From positions 1 through 64,000 of the forward strand of contig CAITND010000016.1 in the NCBI GenBank assembly GCA_903893625.1: DNA of 64,000 bases, read 5' to 3'. Position numbers and translations under genes: made by a program. The notes beneath the pieces were generated by a model. That model searched no databases. It saw only the letters and a list, made by a program, of their open reading frames with translations, and was not told the DNA's origin. The first letter of the stretch is position 1, and each line of letters starts with the position of its first letter. This document shows positions 1 to 9,134 of the stretch, one piece after another. Source of the stretch: an uncultured Oscillatoriales cyanobacterium. GTDB lineage: Bacteria; Cyanobacteriota; Cyanobacteriia; Cyanobacteriales; Microcoleaceae.

Positions 1-285
1 AGATTTTTCCCGTCTTCTAAAACTTGTAACGTCTGTCTAAATCAAGTAGGTAGTTTACCGCTTGATGTTAGAAGTTGGACTTGCGAACATTGTCAAACAA
101 CTCATGACCGAGATATAAACGCTTCCATAAATATCAAGAATGAAGCCTTGCGGATTTTGTCGTTAGGAACTAGCGATACTGCCAATCTGAGGGAATGTCA
201 GTCTTCGGGTAAAACTTCTGTTCTATCAGATGCTATCCCCGTCGAAGTTGGAAGCCCACACTTACTCGTAGAGAAGTGTGGGTAG
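1..285 (+). CDS. tnpB: TnpB (RNA-guided nuclease, IS200/IS605), C-terminal part
   Basis: Frame 1 is open from the window edge to TAG at 283-285 (94 codons). It shows the TnpB zinc finger CNVC...CEHC at residues 9-12 and 28-31 of the fragment. This is followed by [11 protein letters not shown], which carries the third RuvC-like catalytic Asp. The family's usual GTS...EVGSPH-type tail comes after it. Family knowledge: TnpB is an RNA-guided DNA nuclease whose guide RNA is read from the 3' end of the element into flanking DNA. Here that flank is the end of ilvB. The N-terminus, and so whether the protein is intact, cannot be judged. Confidence 0.8.
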   Translation, partial: RFFPSSKTCNVCLNQVGSLPLDVRSWTCEHCQTTHDRDINASINIKNEALRILSLGTSDTANLRECQSSGKTSVLSDAIPVEVGSPHLLVEKCG

Positions 286-2000
286 TTCACACCCATCATA
301 TCATCGTTACTGTGACCGGGAGCTACCATTGGGAAACAGTCTTCATTGCGCGTTACCTGCACATCTAATAACATGGGGCCATCATTAGCTAATAATTCAG
401 CGATCGCATTTGCTAACTCTTCCCGACGGGAAATATTCAGCGCCCGAATATTATAAACATCGGCTAATTTGGCAAAATTCGGACTGCCTTTTTCTAAATT
501 CGTAGCTTCATAGCGATCATCATAAAATAAATGTTGCCACTGTCGTACCATTCCCAACCAACCATTATTTAAAATCACAGCTTTGATGCCAATATTATAT
601 TGAGAAATCGTTCCCAATTCCTGCATATTCATTTGGAAACTTCCATCCCCACTAATACAAATTACTTGTTCATGGGGTAAGGCTATTTTTGCACCCACAG
701 CCGCCGGAATTCCATATCCCATTGTCCCTAAACCGCCACTAGAAATCCACCGACGCGGCCCTGTTTTTAGAAATTGAGCCGACCACATTTGATGCTGTCC
801 GACATCCGTTGTATAGAAGGCATGGGGAGCTTGACGAGAAATTTCTACAATCACTTCTTGCGGGGAAATTCCAGCTTCAGGATGGGGGATTTCTAAGGGA
901 TATTCTAAGCGCAATTGGGTTAAATGTTGACACCAAAAACGAGTTTTTTGAGGATCAATACTATCTCCTAATTCATGAACGTGACGCAACAAATCAATTA
1001 ACACTTGACGCACATCTCCAACAATCGGAACATCGGGTTGCCGTGTTTTTCCGACTTCTGCTGGATCAATATCAATATGAATCACCTTAGCATTTTTAGC
1101 AAAGTCATTACCTTGACCCGCTACTCGGTCATCAAACCGCACTCCTAAAGCAATTAAAACATCACATTCTGAGACGGCAAAATTAGCATACGCCGTGCCG
1201 TGCATTCCCAACATTCCTAATGATAAAGGATGATTTTCATCAAAGACTCCTTTCCCCATTAATGTTGTGGTAATCGGAATTTGAAATCGTTCAGCGAGTT
1301 CTTGAATTTCGGCATGGGAATTGCTAATAATCGCTCCTCCTCCGACGTATAACAAGGGTTTTTCTGCCGATTGAATTAACTTTAAAGCTTGGTGAATTTG
1401 ACGAGGGTTTCCTTTAACTGTAGGTCGATATCCCATGAGTGTAACTTGGCCAGGTTCAACGGGATGATAATCAATTTTAGCAATGCCAACATCCTTGGGA
1501 ATATCAATTAAAACTGGCCCCGGTCGGCCACTATTTGCTAAATAAAATGCTTCTGCCACAATGCGGGAAATATCCGCCGGATTTCGCACTAAATAAGAAT
1601 GTTTAACAATGGGTAAAGTAATGCCATAAATATCAATTTCTTGGAAGGCGTCACTTCCTAAAGACCCTCGTGGCACCTGTCCGGTAATAGCAACCATCGG
1701 CACCGAGTCCATGTAGGCTGTTGCTAACCCGGTGACGAGGTTGGTGGCGCCGGGGCCAGAGGTGGCTAAACAGACACCGACTTTACCCGTCGCCCTCGCA
1801 TAACCATCGGCGGCGTGGGCGGCTCCTTGTTCGTGGCGCACCAGAATATGTTGTAAATCTCCCGCCTGTTCTGCTCGATAAAGTTCATCATAAATTGGTA
1901 AGTTTGCCCCACCTGGATAGCCAAAAATATGTTTAACGCCGTGACGTTTGAGACTATCAATTAAGGCAAAAGCACCCGATACTTGTTGTTGATTCTGCAT
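198..2000 (-). CDS. ilvB: Acetolactate synthase large subunit, C-terminus replaced by IS sequence
   Basis: ThDP-dependent enzyme that joins two pyruvates (or pyruvate and 2-oxobutyrate) in valine, leucine and isoleucine synthesis. Visible signatures: the N-terminal ThDP domain with [17 protein letters not shown], the central FAD/anchor domain, and the C-terminal ThDP site ([12 protein letters not shown] ... [12 protein letters not shown]). The start ATG has an AGGAG ribosome site 5-9 bases upstream. The native protein seems to stop after ...NDDMMG at about 291. The last 30 residues (VNYPHF... to stop at 198-200) are read from the reverse strand of the adjacent IS element. Only the extreme tail is lost, so the enzyme is probably still functional. 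cimA lies just upstream, in the same pathway. Confidence 0.93.
   Translation of the reverse strand: MQNQQQVSGAFALIDSLKRHGVKHIFGYPGGANLPIYDELYRAEQAGDLQHILVRHEQGAAHAADGYARATGKVGVCLATSGPGATNLVTGLATAYMDSVPMVAITGQVPRGSLGSDAFQEIDIYGITLPIVKHSYLVRNPADISRIVAEAFYLANSGRPGPVLIDIPKDVGIAKIDYHPVEPGQVTLMGYRPTVKGNPRQIHQALKLIQSAEKPLLYVGGGAIISNSHAEIQELAERFQIPITTTLMGKGVFDENHPLSLGMLGMHGTAYANFAVSECDVLIALGVRFDDRVAGQGNDFAKNAKVIHIDIDPAEVGKTRQPDVPIVGDVRQVLIDLLRHVHELGDSIDPQKTRFWCQHLTQLRLEYPLEIPHPEAGISPQEVIVEISRQAPHAFYTTDVGQHQMWSAQFLKTGPRRWISSGGLGTMGYGIPAAVGAKIALPHEQVICISGDGSFQMNMQELGTISQYNIGIKAVILNNGWLGMVRQWQHLFYDDRYEATNLEKGSPNFAKLADVYNIRALNISRREELANAIAELLANDGPMLLDVQVTRNEDCFPMVAPGHSNDDMMGVNYPHFSTSKCGLPTSTGIASDRTEVLPED
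255..282 (+). repeat. Right-end hairpin of the IS200/IS605 element
   Basis: Perfect 9-bp inverted repeat with a 10-nt loop, overlapping the last codons of tnpB and three bases before TTCAC. In this family such hairpins are recognised by the TnpA transposase and form part of the TnpB guide RNA. Here it also lies inside the antisense extension of the ilvB reading frame. Confidence 0.75.
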
Positions 2001-2058
2001 ATTTTTCTCCTGAGAGTTAAGAAATCTCGTTTGAGGACTAACTGACCAAACAAATTGT

Positions 2059-2124
2059 CAGAAACCCTGTTTCTGGGTGAGTTGTTGGTGATAATTATAT
2101 CTAGCTTCAGAAACCCGGTTTCTG
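2059..2124. repeat. Two copies of a short palindrome between ilvB and cimA
   Basis: CAGAAAC-(3 nt)-GTTTCTG inverted repeats occur at 2059-2075 and 2108-2124. Arms are 7 bp and the loops differ slightly (cct and ccg). They fill most of the 134-bp gap between two leftward genes and could form RNA hairpins there. They may be a dispersed element rather than a dedicated terminator. Confidence 0.5.
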
Positions 2125-2134
2125 GTTTGGCAAG

Positions 2135-3757
2135 TTACACTACCGTAACCACCCCTACAGGAGTTTCCTGCTGCTGTTTGAGCAATAAACCATATTCTAA
2201 CCCTTCCACAACAGCTTGATAGGAAGCATCAATAATATTAGTAGAAACTCCTACGGTTGTCCAGCGTTGCTGACCGTTACTGGACTCTACCAAAACCCGA
2301 GTTTTTGCTGATGTTCCTGAACCTCCATCGAGAATTCTAACCTTATAATCTCGTAGTTTAAATTCAGCAATCATCGGATAAAAATTAACCAATGCCTTTC
2401 TTAAAGCTGCGTCTAAGGCTGATACAGGGCCATTTCCCTCGGCTGCTTCTAAAATATCTTCACCATTAACCGCAACTTTCACCGTTGCTAAAGCATGGCA
2501 AATTTCATCACTGAATTTATCACAATGTACCTGAAATCCTTTTAACATAAAAAAGGCTTTGCGCGTCCCTAATGCTTCTCGCATTAATAAATCAAAACTC
2601 GCCTCCGCCGCTTCAAATTGATAGCCCTGATTTTCTAAATTCTTCAGTTGTTGTAGAATTTTACGACTGGCGGGATTATTTCGATCTAAATCGATCCCAA
2701 AGGTTCTAGCTTTTGCTAAAACATTGCTTAAACCCGCTTGATCAGAAACCACAATTCGCCGTTGATTTCCAATAGTTTCCGGGGGAATATGTTCATAGGT
2801 TAAGGGATTTTTTTGTACCGCAGAAACATGAATTCCTCCCTTATGGGAAAAGGCAGATAATCCCACAAAAGGCGCGTGATCATCCGGGGCTAAATTGGCG
2901 ACTTCACTAACAAACCGACTAACTTCTGTAAGTCTTTTAATCTGTTCATCTTTAATACAATTATAGCCTAATTTTAACTGAAAATTGGGAATTAAAGTAC
3001 AAAGATTGGCATTTCCACAGCGTTCTCCATAACCATTAACTGTTCCTTGTACCATATTTACCCCTTCTAATACAGCCGCGATCGCATTACCAATCGCTGT
3101 TCCTGAATCATTATGAGTATGAATCCCAAATTGCAGAGGAAAGGGTGTTTCTAAGTCTTTTGTGACTTGAATTGCATCCCGAACAATTTGAGTAATTTCA
3201 TGGGGTAAAGTCCCTCCATTCGTATCACAAAAAACCAACCATTCTGCCCCCGCTTGTGCCGCCGTAATTAAGGTTTGTAAAGCATAATTAGGATTATTTT
3301 TATAGCCATCAAACCAGTGTTCTGCATCATAAATTACCCGTCTTCCTTGACTCCTAAAAAATTTAATCGTATCCTCAATCATTGCCAGGTTTTCTGTGAG
3401 AGTGGTTTGCAATCCTTCGATAACGTGCAAATCCCAGGATTTCCCAAATAACGTGATCCAGCGCGTTCCTGCGGATAAAATTGCTTTTAAATTATCATCT
3501 TCTTCGGCATTACTATTAGGTCGTCTTGTCGAACAAAATGCCACTACTTCTGAATTAATTAAGGGTTGTTCTTGCAACTTCCAAAAAAACTGCACATCTT
3601 TAGGATTAGCCCCCGGCCATCCCCCTTCAATAAAAGGTATTCCTAAACTATCTAATTGACGCGCAATTCGCAATTTATCATCAAGAGATAGCGATAATCC
3701 TTCCCGTTGGGCGCCGTCTCTTAATGTGGTATCGTAGATCCAAAGTGGATTAGTCAT
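2135..3757 (-). CDS. cimA: Citramalate synthase (2-isopropylmalate synthase family)
   Basis: The protein opens with IYDTTLRDGAQREG, the metal and substrate-binding start of the HMGL-like TIM barrel. HTHNDSGTAIGNA and VNGYGERCGNANL complete the active site, and an allosteric LeuA dimer-type domain occupies roughly residues 370-530. Length 540 matches cyanobacterial CimA. Citramalate synthase condenses pyruvate with acetyl-CoA, giving a threonine-independent route to 2-oxobutyrate and isoleucine. Lying 135 bp upstream of ilvB on the same strand, it probably forms a small branched-chain amino acid unit. A LeuA paralogue is the alternative, but the divergent 540-residue form favours CimA. Confidence 0.9.
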   Translation of the reverse strand: MTNPLWIYDTTLRDGAQREGLSLSLDDKLRIARQLDSLGIPFIEGGWPGANPKDVQFFWKLQEQPLINSEVVAFCSTRRPNSNAEEDDNLKAILSAGTRWITLFGKSWDLHVIEGLQTTLTENLAMIEDTIKFFRSQGRRVIYDAEHWFDGYKNNPNYALQTLITAAQAGAEWLVFCDTNGGTLPHEITQIVRDAIQVTKDLETPFPLQFGIHTHNDSGTAIGNAIAAVLEGVNMVQGTVNGYGERCGNANLCTLIPNFQLKLGYNCIKDEQIKRLTEVSRFVSEVANLAPDDHAPFVGLSAFSHKGGIHVSAVQKNPLTYEHIPPETIGNQRRIVVSDQAGLSNVLAKARTFGIDLDRNNPASRKILQQLKNLENQGYQFEAAEASFDLLMREALGTRKAFFMLKGFQVHCDKFSDEICHALATVKVAVNGEDILEAAEGNGPVSALDAALRKALVNFYPMIAEFKLRDYKVRILDGGSGTSAKTRVLVESSNGQQRWTTVGVSTNIIDASYQAVVEGLEYGLLLKQQQETPVGVVTVV

Positions 3758-3985
3758 AGGTTCTAAGATTTATAGTTAACAATTAATTGATATTGCCACA
3801 GATGTCAGCATTTCATTACATTTTAGCTTTAGGGTTTGGCGTTGTGACCTCTATTGGCTTGTAATCATCAATCACAGCTAATTTTTTCTTTTTCACTATG
3901 ATTTTACTTTTAAATCTCTCGTTTTGGGCTTGAAAAAAGTAACAATTTAGTTAAGAATCATTGCATAACTTTTATTCAGGGAAAA

Positions 3986-4318
3986 ATGGTACAAATTCAA
4001 GCTCAAGGGAAAACTATCACTTGCGATCGCGGTGCAAATCTCCGTAAAGTCCTATTAGAAAATGGAATTGATCTCTATAATGGTCAAGCGTCCCTAATAA
4101 ACTGTCACGGGTTTGGCACCTGTGGGACTTGTTGCGTGGAAATTGAAGGGGAAGTCTCCGAACTCCAATGGAAAGAGAAAACCCGCCTTTCCCTTCCGCC
4201 CCATTCCTCTGGTAGCACCCGCCGTTTAGCTTGTCAGGTTCAAGTTTTGGGGGATATCAAAGTCAAAAAATATGATGGTTTCTGGGGTCAGGGTTCCAAA
4301 ACCGCCTGGACTCCCTAA
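3986..4318 (+). CDS. 2Fe-2S ferredoxin-like protein
   Basis: 110 residues. Cysteine ligands are C40-x5-C46-x2-C49 (in CHGFGTCGTC) and C83, with an extra C50. The x5 spacing resembles Isc-type or adrenodoxin-like ferredoxins rather than the plant-type photosynthetic C-x4-C form. The fold is expected to be the beta-grasp ferredoxin carrying one [2Fe-2S] cluster in electron transfer. The partner is unknown. It diverges from cimA across a 228-bp gap and stands alone, with a strong hairpin and then an IS630 element downstream. Confidence 0.85.
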   Translation: MVQIQAQGKTITCDRGANLRKVLLENGIDLYNGQASLINCHGFGTCGTCCVEIEGEVSELQWKEKTRLSLPPHSSGSTRRLACQVQVLGDIKVKKYDGFWGQGSKTAWTP

Positions 4319-4375
4319 TTAAAAATCCAGATTCTGGATCACCTAGTATGCTAAAAATTCAGAAATTTTAAAAAC

Positions 4376-4416
4376 TTTCAATCCAAATGTTGACTGAATT
4401 GGCATTTGGATTGAAA
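4376..4416. repeat. Perfect 14-bp inverted repeat downstream of the ferredoxin gene
   Basis: Arms TTTCAATCCAAATG (4376-4389) and CATTTGGATTGAAA (4403-4416) are fully complementary across a 13-nt loop. The structure lies 57 nt after the ferredoxin stop and 21 nt before the IS630 boundary. It could be a transcript 3' end but lacks a clear T-run, so I list it as a repeat. A weaker hairpin (ATCCAG/CTGGAT) lies near 4325-4339. Confidence 0.6.
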
Positions 4417-4437
4417 CTTGAGAATATTCTTTTATGT

Positions 4438-5522
4438 TAAGTACCTAAACAAAATTAATTACATATTCTTGGCCTAAGTTACCAAGCACTTTTTTCAGAT
4501 ATTTAACTAAGCTTGACCAACTTGCGTAAGCATCAACTTCAATCCATTCATATTTAATAAATTTCCATAAGATTTCGATTAAATTTAGCTTGGGTGAGTA
4601 GGTAGGTAGCCAAAATAGTTTTAAATTCTTTTGCTCCCATTCAGATAATTTTGAGAGGAAGCGATCGCTGGTATGAATTGAAGCTTGATCGAGAACAACC
4701 ACAGTAGATTTAGTTAGATTGTCACTAAATTTATCTAAAAATTTAATCACTGTTTTACTATCAATTGTTTGGAGGTGAATTTCCGAAAATAATTCATTTC
4801 TACAATTCATTAATCCCAGCACATTTATTCTTTTACTTTGAGAACTTTTGAGAATTATTGTGGCATTTTTCTCTTGCCAACCATAAGGAATGTACGGCGT
4901 TAAAGAAAATCCACTTTCATCTAAATATCTTAAATCAATTTCTCCTTTTTTATCTTGTTCTTTCAGCTTTAATAATTCTGGTGTTTTTACCTCTAACTCC
5001 CATTCATCAGGGGTTTTGCTTAATCCTCTTTTCATTCTTTTCCAGAGCATATTCAACTTTTTTATAATTCTTTTTATGGTTTCTTTACTTACCTCAATCC
5101 CCCAGGCTTTATCAATTTTTGTCACGACTTTATTGAGATTTTTGGGTTCGGCTTTCACCCACTCTTTTACTTGTGCTATTTGTGATGGGTTTAATTTAGC
5201 TTTTCTCCCTCTTCCTTTTTCATTATATAGACCGACAAATCCACTTTTTTCCCATCGAGTTAACCAATTATATAGAGTTTTTCGGCTGATTCTAAATATT
5301 GTTATTAATTGGTCGGGAGAAAACCCCTGATAAATCAGGATTATACATTGGGCTCTATTTCTGACTTGAGGAAATTTACTTGAGCGACTTATTCTGTTTA
5401 AAAGATGTAACATTTCGAGATTCATTTCTTTAAGTAACATCATAGATTTTTGAGATTTAGAGTATTTTTTTATTATAAATCATTATTTTCTGGTTATGTA
5501 ATTAATTTTGTTTAATTACTTA
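4438..5522 (-). mobile_element. Complete IS630-family insertion sequence with TA target duplication
   Basis: Terminal inverted repeats lie at 4438-4465 and 5495-5522. They match at 26 of 28 positions, with a perfect inner 20-bp block (TAAACAAAATTAATTACATA). The outermost bases on both sides are TA, the target dinucleotide that IS630 elements duplicate. One transposase gene fills the interior and its last codons lie inside the left repeat. The intact ends and full-length frame suggest a recent, possibly active copy. Confidence 0.85.
4445..5443 (-). CDS. IS630 family transposase
   Basis: 332 residues, uninterrupted. The N-terminal half carries helix-turn-helix segments (about residues 40-75: LITIFRISRKTLYNWLTRWE) for binding the ends. 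The DDE catalytic core shows YLDESGF, VVLDQASIH and LPTYSPKLNLIEILW, the three acidic positions of the IS630/Tc1-mariner fold. A GRGRKAKL linker follows the HTH. There is no frameshift, although some IS630 relatives need one. The stop codon lies in the terminal repeat. Confidence 0.92.
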   Translation of the reverse strand: MMLLKEMNLEMLHLLNRISRSSKFPQVRNRAQCIILIYQGFSPDQLITIFRISRKTLYNWLTRWEKSGFVGLYNEKGRGRKAKLNPSQIAQVKEWVKAEPKNLNKVVTKIDKAWGIEVSKETIKRIIKKLNMLWKRMKRGLSKTPDEWELEVKTPELLKLKEQDKKGEIDLRYLDESGFSLTPYIPYGWQEKNATIILKSSQSKRINVLGLMNCRNELFSEIHLQTIDSKTVIKFLDKFSDNLTKSTVVVLDQASIHTSDRFLSKLSEWEQKNLKLFWLPTYSPKLNLIEILWKFIKYEWIEVDAYASWSSLVKYLKKVLGNLGQEYVINFV

Positions 5523-5726
5523 TTACTTTTTTAGTCATGAATCTCTCTGTGATTCTTAGACAGATTTCGGGGTCAATTTTTTTATTCAATTACTTTTTTT
5601 GGGGAATAGATTATGAAAAGTTATCTGTTAACTCCTTCCCTCCAAAAAAACTTATTTACCCTTCTAACTTCATTCGCTAGTTAATCATTCTTTTCCTTAT
5701 TCTGTTACTTTTTCAGCAAGCCCTAT

Positions 5727-7325
5727 TTATTCTCTTAAGTGCCATAAATGTGCATTAAAATTAGAGTTAAATCTGTTAGGTGAGCGCTCTTGGATTTGTT
5801 TAGATTCGACAGTTAATAGAGAAGGAATACCTTCTAAATTTAGGAGATATCGCGTGCTATTGCTCAATTTACTTTTCAATTGTTCTGAATAAGGAAAGTT
5901 AACAATGATGGGTTGGAAATCATCGAGCATTTGCATTAACTCGTCATCATTCATTCCCATCCGAATACTGATCTGATCCAATTTTGGCTTTCCCTGTAGG
6001 TATTTTGAAAAAGCAGTTAATTCAATTGTTTGACCAGGGATAAAATTTTCAAATTGAAATGGTCCACAACCAACTGGCTTCTGAGCAAACCTATATGGAT
6101 CGCGTTGGTAAATCTCTTTCGGTACAATCCCAATAGTCAAAAGCTTTATAAGCCCTGCTAGTGCCTGACTATTAGTTTCGGGCTTTAAAACGAAATCAAT
6201 TATTTTTTTATCATCTGGGACTCTTATATCTTCAATTGTGCATTTGGCTAGCTGGTGCCAAGGTGATTTTTCCAACTCCAAAATTTTCTCATAAGTAAAT
6301 TTTACATCTTCAGGAGTGAGTAAATCTTCATTGTGAAAATAAATGTTATCCTGTAAATGAACCGTAAAATGTTTAGGCTTTTCTGGTGAAGGCAAGATTT
6401 CCCACTTCCTTGCTAAATCTGGTTTTCTAACCCCATCTTTAGAATCAATATAAGCTAAACCCCGAAATATCAAACTTATGACATCTGCTGGGCCTAATTC
6501 TGCATTAAGCAGTGGATCAATGCGATCAATTGTTCTATAATCACCAATTTTTAATTTTGATAAAGCCTTAGTTACTGTCCATTGGATGGGATTTGTAACT
6601 TGGTTATTTGTCCGGACAAAAATAGAACCACTCCCTCTCGCTTCTAATGGTATTTCTATAATTAATTTTGTTTCTTGTTGCTCTTTAATCTTAACTAATT
6701 TATGCTGAAAAAAAACTTGTATATTCGAGTCAGACAAATCACCAAAATTTCCTCCCTTAATGATTACTGTACTACCAGGATTTCCACTATCTGGATGGAC
6801 TCTAGTTATAAATGGTAACTGTCGCCACATCCGTATCCGATCCTCTTTAATTTGAGTTTTCCGGCTTAACTCTGCAAGGATCTGTGGATTTTTAGGATAG
6901 CGTTCTAAGTCATCCACTGAACTAATGCCAATAACACCCAAAGCTTTAATTTCATCAGGGTTGATATCAGTTAAAAATTCTATACTACTAATACTTGCAA
7001 TCGATAAGTTATTGCTAATTGGCTTGCGAACTTCAGTTAACTGACTCTGAATTACTTGAGCAAAATCTAGCCTAAGAATAGTCGCGCTAGTCTCGTCAGG
7101 ATTTATGGTACGGAATCGAAACTTACCATCAGAAGTCCGTCGGGCTTTGATTTCAATATCAAAACTAAGCTTCTTAATAGAAAAAGATAAATCACGAACG
7201 TGAGATTTTAAGGAAAGGGTGTTTTGAGCTTCATCAATCTCCGCAGAGATTGCATCAACTAACTCAGACAATTCCCATTCCAGATTTTCATTGGCATTAC
7301 TATCGTTAGGAGAATTGTTACTCAC
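5727..7325 (-). CDS. Signal-peptide-less SBP_bac_5-type solute-binding protein fused to N-terminal alpha/beta and IPT/TIG domains
   Basis: 532 residues, GTG start overlapping the previous stop by four bases (GTGA). Residues about 15-80 form a helix-plus-strands segment resembling trypsin-co-occurring (trypco2-like) domains by eye. Residues about 100-165 look helical. Residues about 170-250 read as an IPT/TIG domain (PDSGNPGSTVIIKGGNFG). From about 275 the protein matches family 5 peptide/nickel-binding proteins (LTPEDVKFTYEKI, VGCGPFQFENFIPGQTIEL). Such proteins are normally secreted and paired with ABC permeases. Here there is no signal peptide, lipobox or transporter gene. It is probably an intracellular peptide- or ligand-sensing part of this gene cluster. 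Confidence 0.7.
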   Translation of the reverse strand: MSNNSPNDSNANENLEWELSELVDAISAEIDEAQNTLSLKSHVRDLSFSIKKLSFDIEIKARRTSDGKFRFRTINPDETSATILRLDFAQVIQSQLTEVRKPISNNLSIASISSIEFLTDINPDEIKALGVIGISSVDDLERYPKNPQILAELSRKTQIKEDRIRMWRQLPFITRVHPDSGNPGSTVIIKGGNFGDLSDSNIQVFFQHKLVKIKEQQETKLIIEIPLEARGSGSIFVRTNNQVTNPIQWTVTKALSKLKIGDYRTIDRIDPLLNAELGPADVISLIFRGLAYIDSKDGVRKPDLARKWEILPSPEKPKHFTVHLQDNIYFHNEDLLTPEDVKFTYEKILELEKSPWHQLAKCTIEDIRVPDDKKIIDFVLKPETNSQALAGLIKLLTIGIVPKEIYQRDPYRFAQKPVGCGPFQFENFIPGQTIELTAFSKYLQGKPKLDQISIRMGMNDDELMQMLDDFQPIIVNFPYSEQLKSKLSNSTRYLLNLEGIPSLLTVESKQIQERSPNRFNSNFNAHLWHLRE

Positions 7326-7717
7326 GATCCTTCAATGAAAAAGCTTTGCTTCGGTTCAATTGTAATACGAACTCGCCCTAAACGCCCCAAAGGTAAGGTT
7401 TCTAAGGGTGAAGGCAAGGTCAACATCAACTGGGTTGTTTTTGCCGTTGATAATGGAGCAGATCGCAGATGTATATGAGCAGGAAGGTCTAGTTCTATAT
7501 CCCGGACTTGCAGGTTAAGAAGTTCTGCTGGTACGGGAAGATTAGCATCTATGGTGTGCATTTTATATAAACCACCAGGGTTTACAGTTTGTTCAAAAGT
7601 AGTAGACAATTCTTCAATAATCAACCCGATTAGATTTCCAAGCGTAATGTGAGCAGTCATATTGTTCAAAGGAATGGTATGTCCAAACCCCATAATTGTG
7701 TAGGAACTATCAGGCAA
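7322..7717 (-). CDS. Unrecognised 131-residue protein of the subtilase cluster
   Basis: I do not recognise the family. A helical stretch (LGNLIGLIIEELSTTFEQ, about residues 27-44) is followed by beta-rich sequence with alternating hydrophobics (VRDIELDLPAHIHL, RVRITIEP). This is the same helix-then-strands order as the N-terminus of the next gene. There is no signal peptide or membrane segment. The annotated start is TTG. An ATG nine codons in (MGFGHTIPL) is an alternative, and neither has a clear ribosome site. The stop overlaps the start of the SBP-like gene by 4 bp, so the two are probably translationally coupled. Confidence 0.6.
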   Translation of the reverse strand: MPDSSYTIMGFGHTIPLNNMTAHITLGNLIGLIIEELSTTFEQTVNPGGLYKMHTIDANLPVPAELLNLQVRDIELDLPAHIHLRSAPLSTAKTTQLMLTLPSPLETLPLGRLGRVRITIEPKQSFFIEGS

Positions 7718-7806
7718 CGATAGACATTGCCCGATAGTTTAGTCGAACCAATCTAGCACTAAGCAAATTAATTGAATAGCTTACCTTTAAACAAAACCTA
7801 GACGTT

Positions 7807-8922
7807 TCAAGTCGGCTTTGCAGGAGTAGCCTCAGATGCGGGTGTAGATGGGGTATACGGTCGAAATGATTCAGTTTTGAACCGCACTTTTACCTGACCA
7901 ATCATTTCAGTGCTCATGGTGGTTTGGTCGAATGATTTCTCATTCATAGCGTTAACGTTGAGATTGGTATTATCAGTACTTGCCTTAACTTTCCACCATA
8001 AAGCACCAGCACTGCCACCAATTTGAGTGCGATTGGTATTCTGGTTGTAATTCTGTTGTTGCTTCTCCTGTAAGTCGTTTGTCGTAATGTTAAAGGTGAG
8101 TTTGGTCATAATCTCACCATCAGTGATGACAATTCTAGCCATTCCGTCCTGTGCCATCCGTCTCAGTTGATCGATCATATTGGTTGCTAGGAGGGTACCA
8201 ATGGACTTTCTGATTGTTTGTACCTGAGTTGCATCAAAACTCGTAGCGCCTGAGGAAATGTTTAGTCTTTCTGGGGTAAGATCTAGCTCCTGTTTATTCA
8301 AATCTTTTGTCTCAATAATCAGGGCTTGAACTACACTGCTCAACTGTTCAGTGCTACTTTTACCGAGTGCTCCAGTTTCCTGATTTTGTGGTATGTCTGC
8401 AAAGGTATAACCGGGTCGCACCGATGTACCGCCTTTCCCATCTGGATAGCGTTCAGCCAGATGTTGACCAATTTGGGCATCAGAGACATTTTCAGTCTGG
8501 AATTGCTCAATTGATTTTTCTAAATCTGCCACTAATTTTGCATAGGCTTCCATCTGCTTAACCGTGGCACCGACAATCGCATCGAAGGTTCCGTTGATCA
8601 GACCAGCCGTAAATTCAACAAATCCCAGGTTTTGCACCTGCTTGGCAGCATCCATACCTCGTGATGCGCTATCCCCCACGCTCTGCACACCAATGGAACT
8701 GGTTTCAAGAGAGCCAGCTTCAGCAGCACTCAGTACACCTGATGTACTCCTTGACTGGTCAAGATTGCTGACAATTTGGCGTAAAATAGTCAGTTCTTGG
8801 GAGTTGAGTTTCTCAAGCGCCTGAATGGCTTCTGTGAGGTCGGGTTTGGTTGAACTGGTCGGGGAAGTGCTGCGATCGTCGCTCTGCATCATCTCCCCAC
8901 TGGGCATTTCTCCGTTAGTCAT
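7807..8922 (-). CDS. Unrecognised protein with MPSGEM N-terminal motif (subtilase cluster)
   Basis: I chose the ATG at 8922 (371 residues), which has GGAG a few bases upstream. An ATG at 8934 adds four residues. The N-terminus MTNGEMPSGEM matches TNSEMPSGDM of the propeller-nitrilase protein. Then come a Ser/Thr-rich linker, a predicted amphipathic helical section (about 90-150: FVEFTAGLINGTFDAIVGAT...YAKLVADLEKSIEQF) and a beta-rich part with MARIVITDGEIMTKLTFNI. The tail is Pro/Thr-rich. No signal peptide is visible. It may be a self-assembling or carrier protein, but no function can be assigned. Confidence 0.65.
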   Translation of the reverse strand: MTNGEMPSGEMMQSDDRSTSPTSSTKPDLTEAIQALEKLNSQELTILRQIVSNLDQSRSTSGVLSAAEAGSLETSSIGVQSVGDSASRGMDAAKQVQNLGFVEFTAGLINGTFDAIVGATVKQMEAYAKLVADLEKSIEQFQTENVSDAQIGQHLAERYPDGKGGTSVRPGYTFADIPQNQETGALGKSSTEQLSSVVQALIIETKDLNKQELDLTPERLNISSGATSFDATQVQTIRKSIGTLLATNMIDQLRRMAQDGMARIVITDGEIMTKLTFNITTNDLQEKQQQNYNQNTNRTQIGGSAGALWWKVKASTDNTNLNVNAMNEKSFDQTTMSTEMIGQVKVRFKTESFRPYTPSTPASEATPAKPT

Positions 8923-9134
8923 ATATTTCTCCATTTCAAGTAAATGCGAAAAGCAGAGGTTGTTTTAATGAAGCCCAATTCAATAGGCACTATCATTTCC
9001 TGTTGAATAAATCCGCCTAGTGCAGAGTCACAGCTTCATTTTAGGGTTGCTACATTTTGAAAGGCTTATAGGATGAAGTCTTCAGAGATCACCAACCCTA
9101 ATTTTTAGTTTTGACGCAGCACTAGCCCTTTAAC

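Larger units (their letters stand above)
1..290 (+). mobile_element. IS200/IS605-family element, right end only
   Basis: The window opens inside an insertion sequence whose tnpB tail runs to 285. A hairpin with perfect 9-bp arms (CCCACACTT at 255-263, AAGTGTGGG at 274-282, 10-nt loop) overlaps the last tnpB codons, as is usual for the imperfect palindrome at the right end of this family. TTCAC at 286-290 directly follows and is a plausible right cleavage site. From 291 the sequence is ilvB read on the other strand, so I place the junction at 290/291. The left end and any tnpA lie outside the window. Confidence 0.75.

Noticed and set aside
5727-7325. Component of an ABC peptide uptake operon
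   Set aside because: No permease or ATPase gene is nearby and the protein lacks an export signal.
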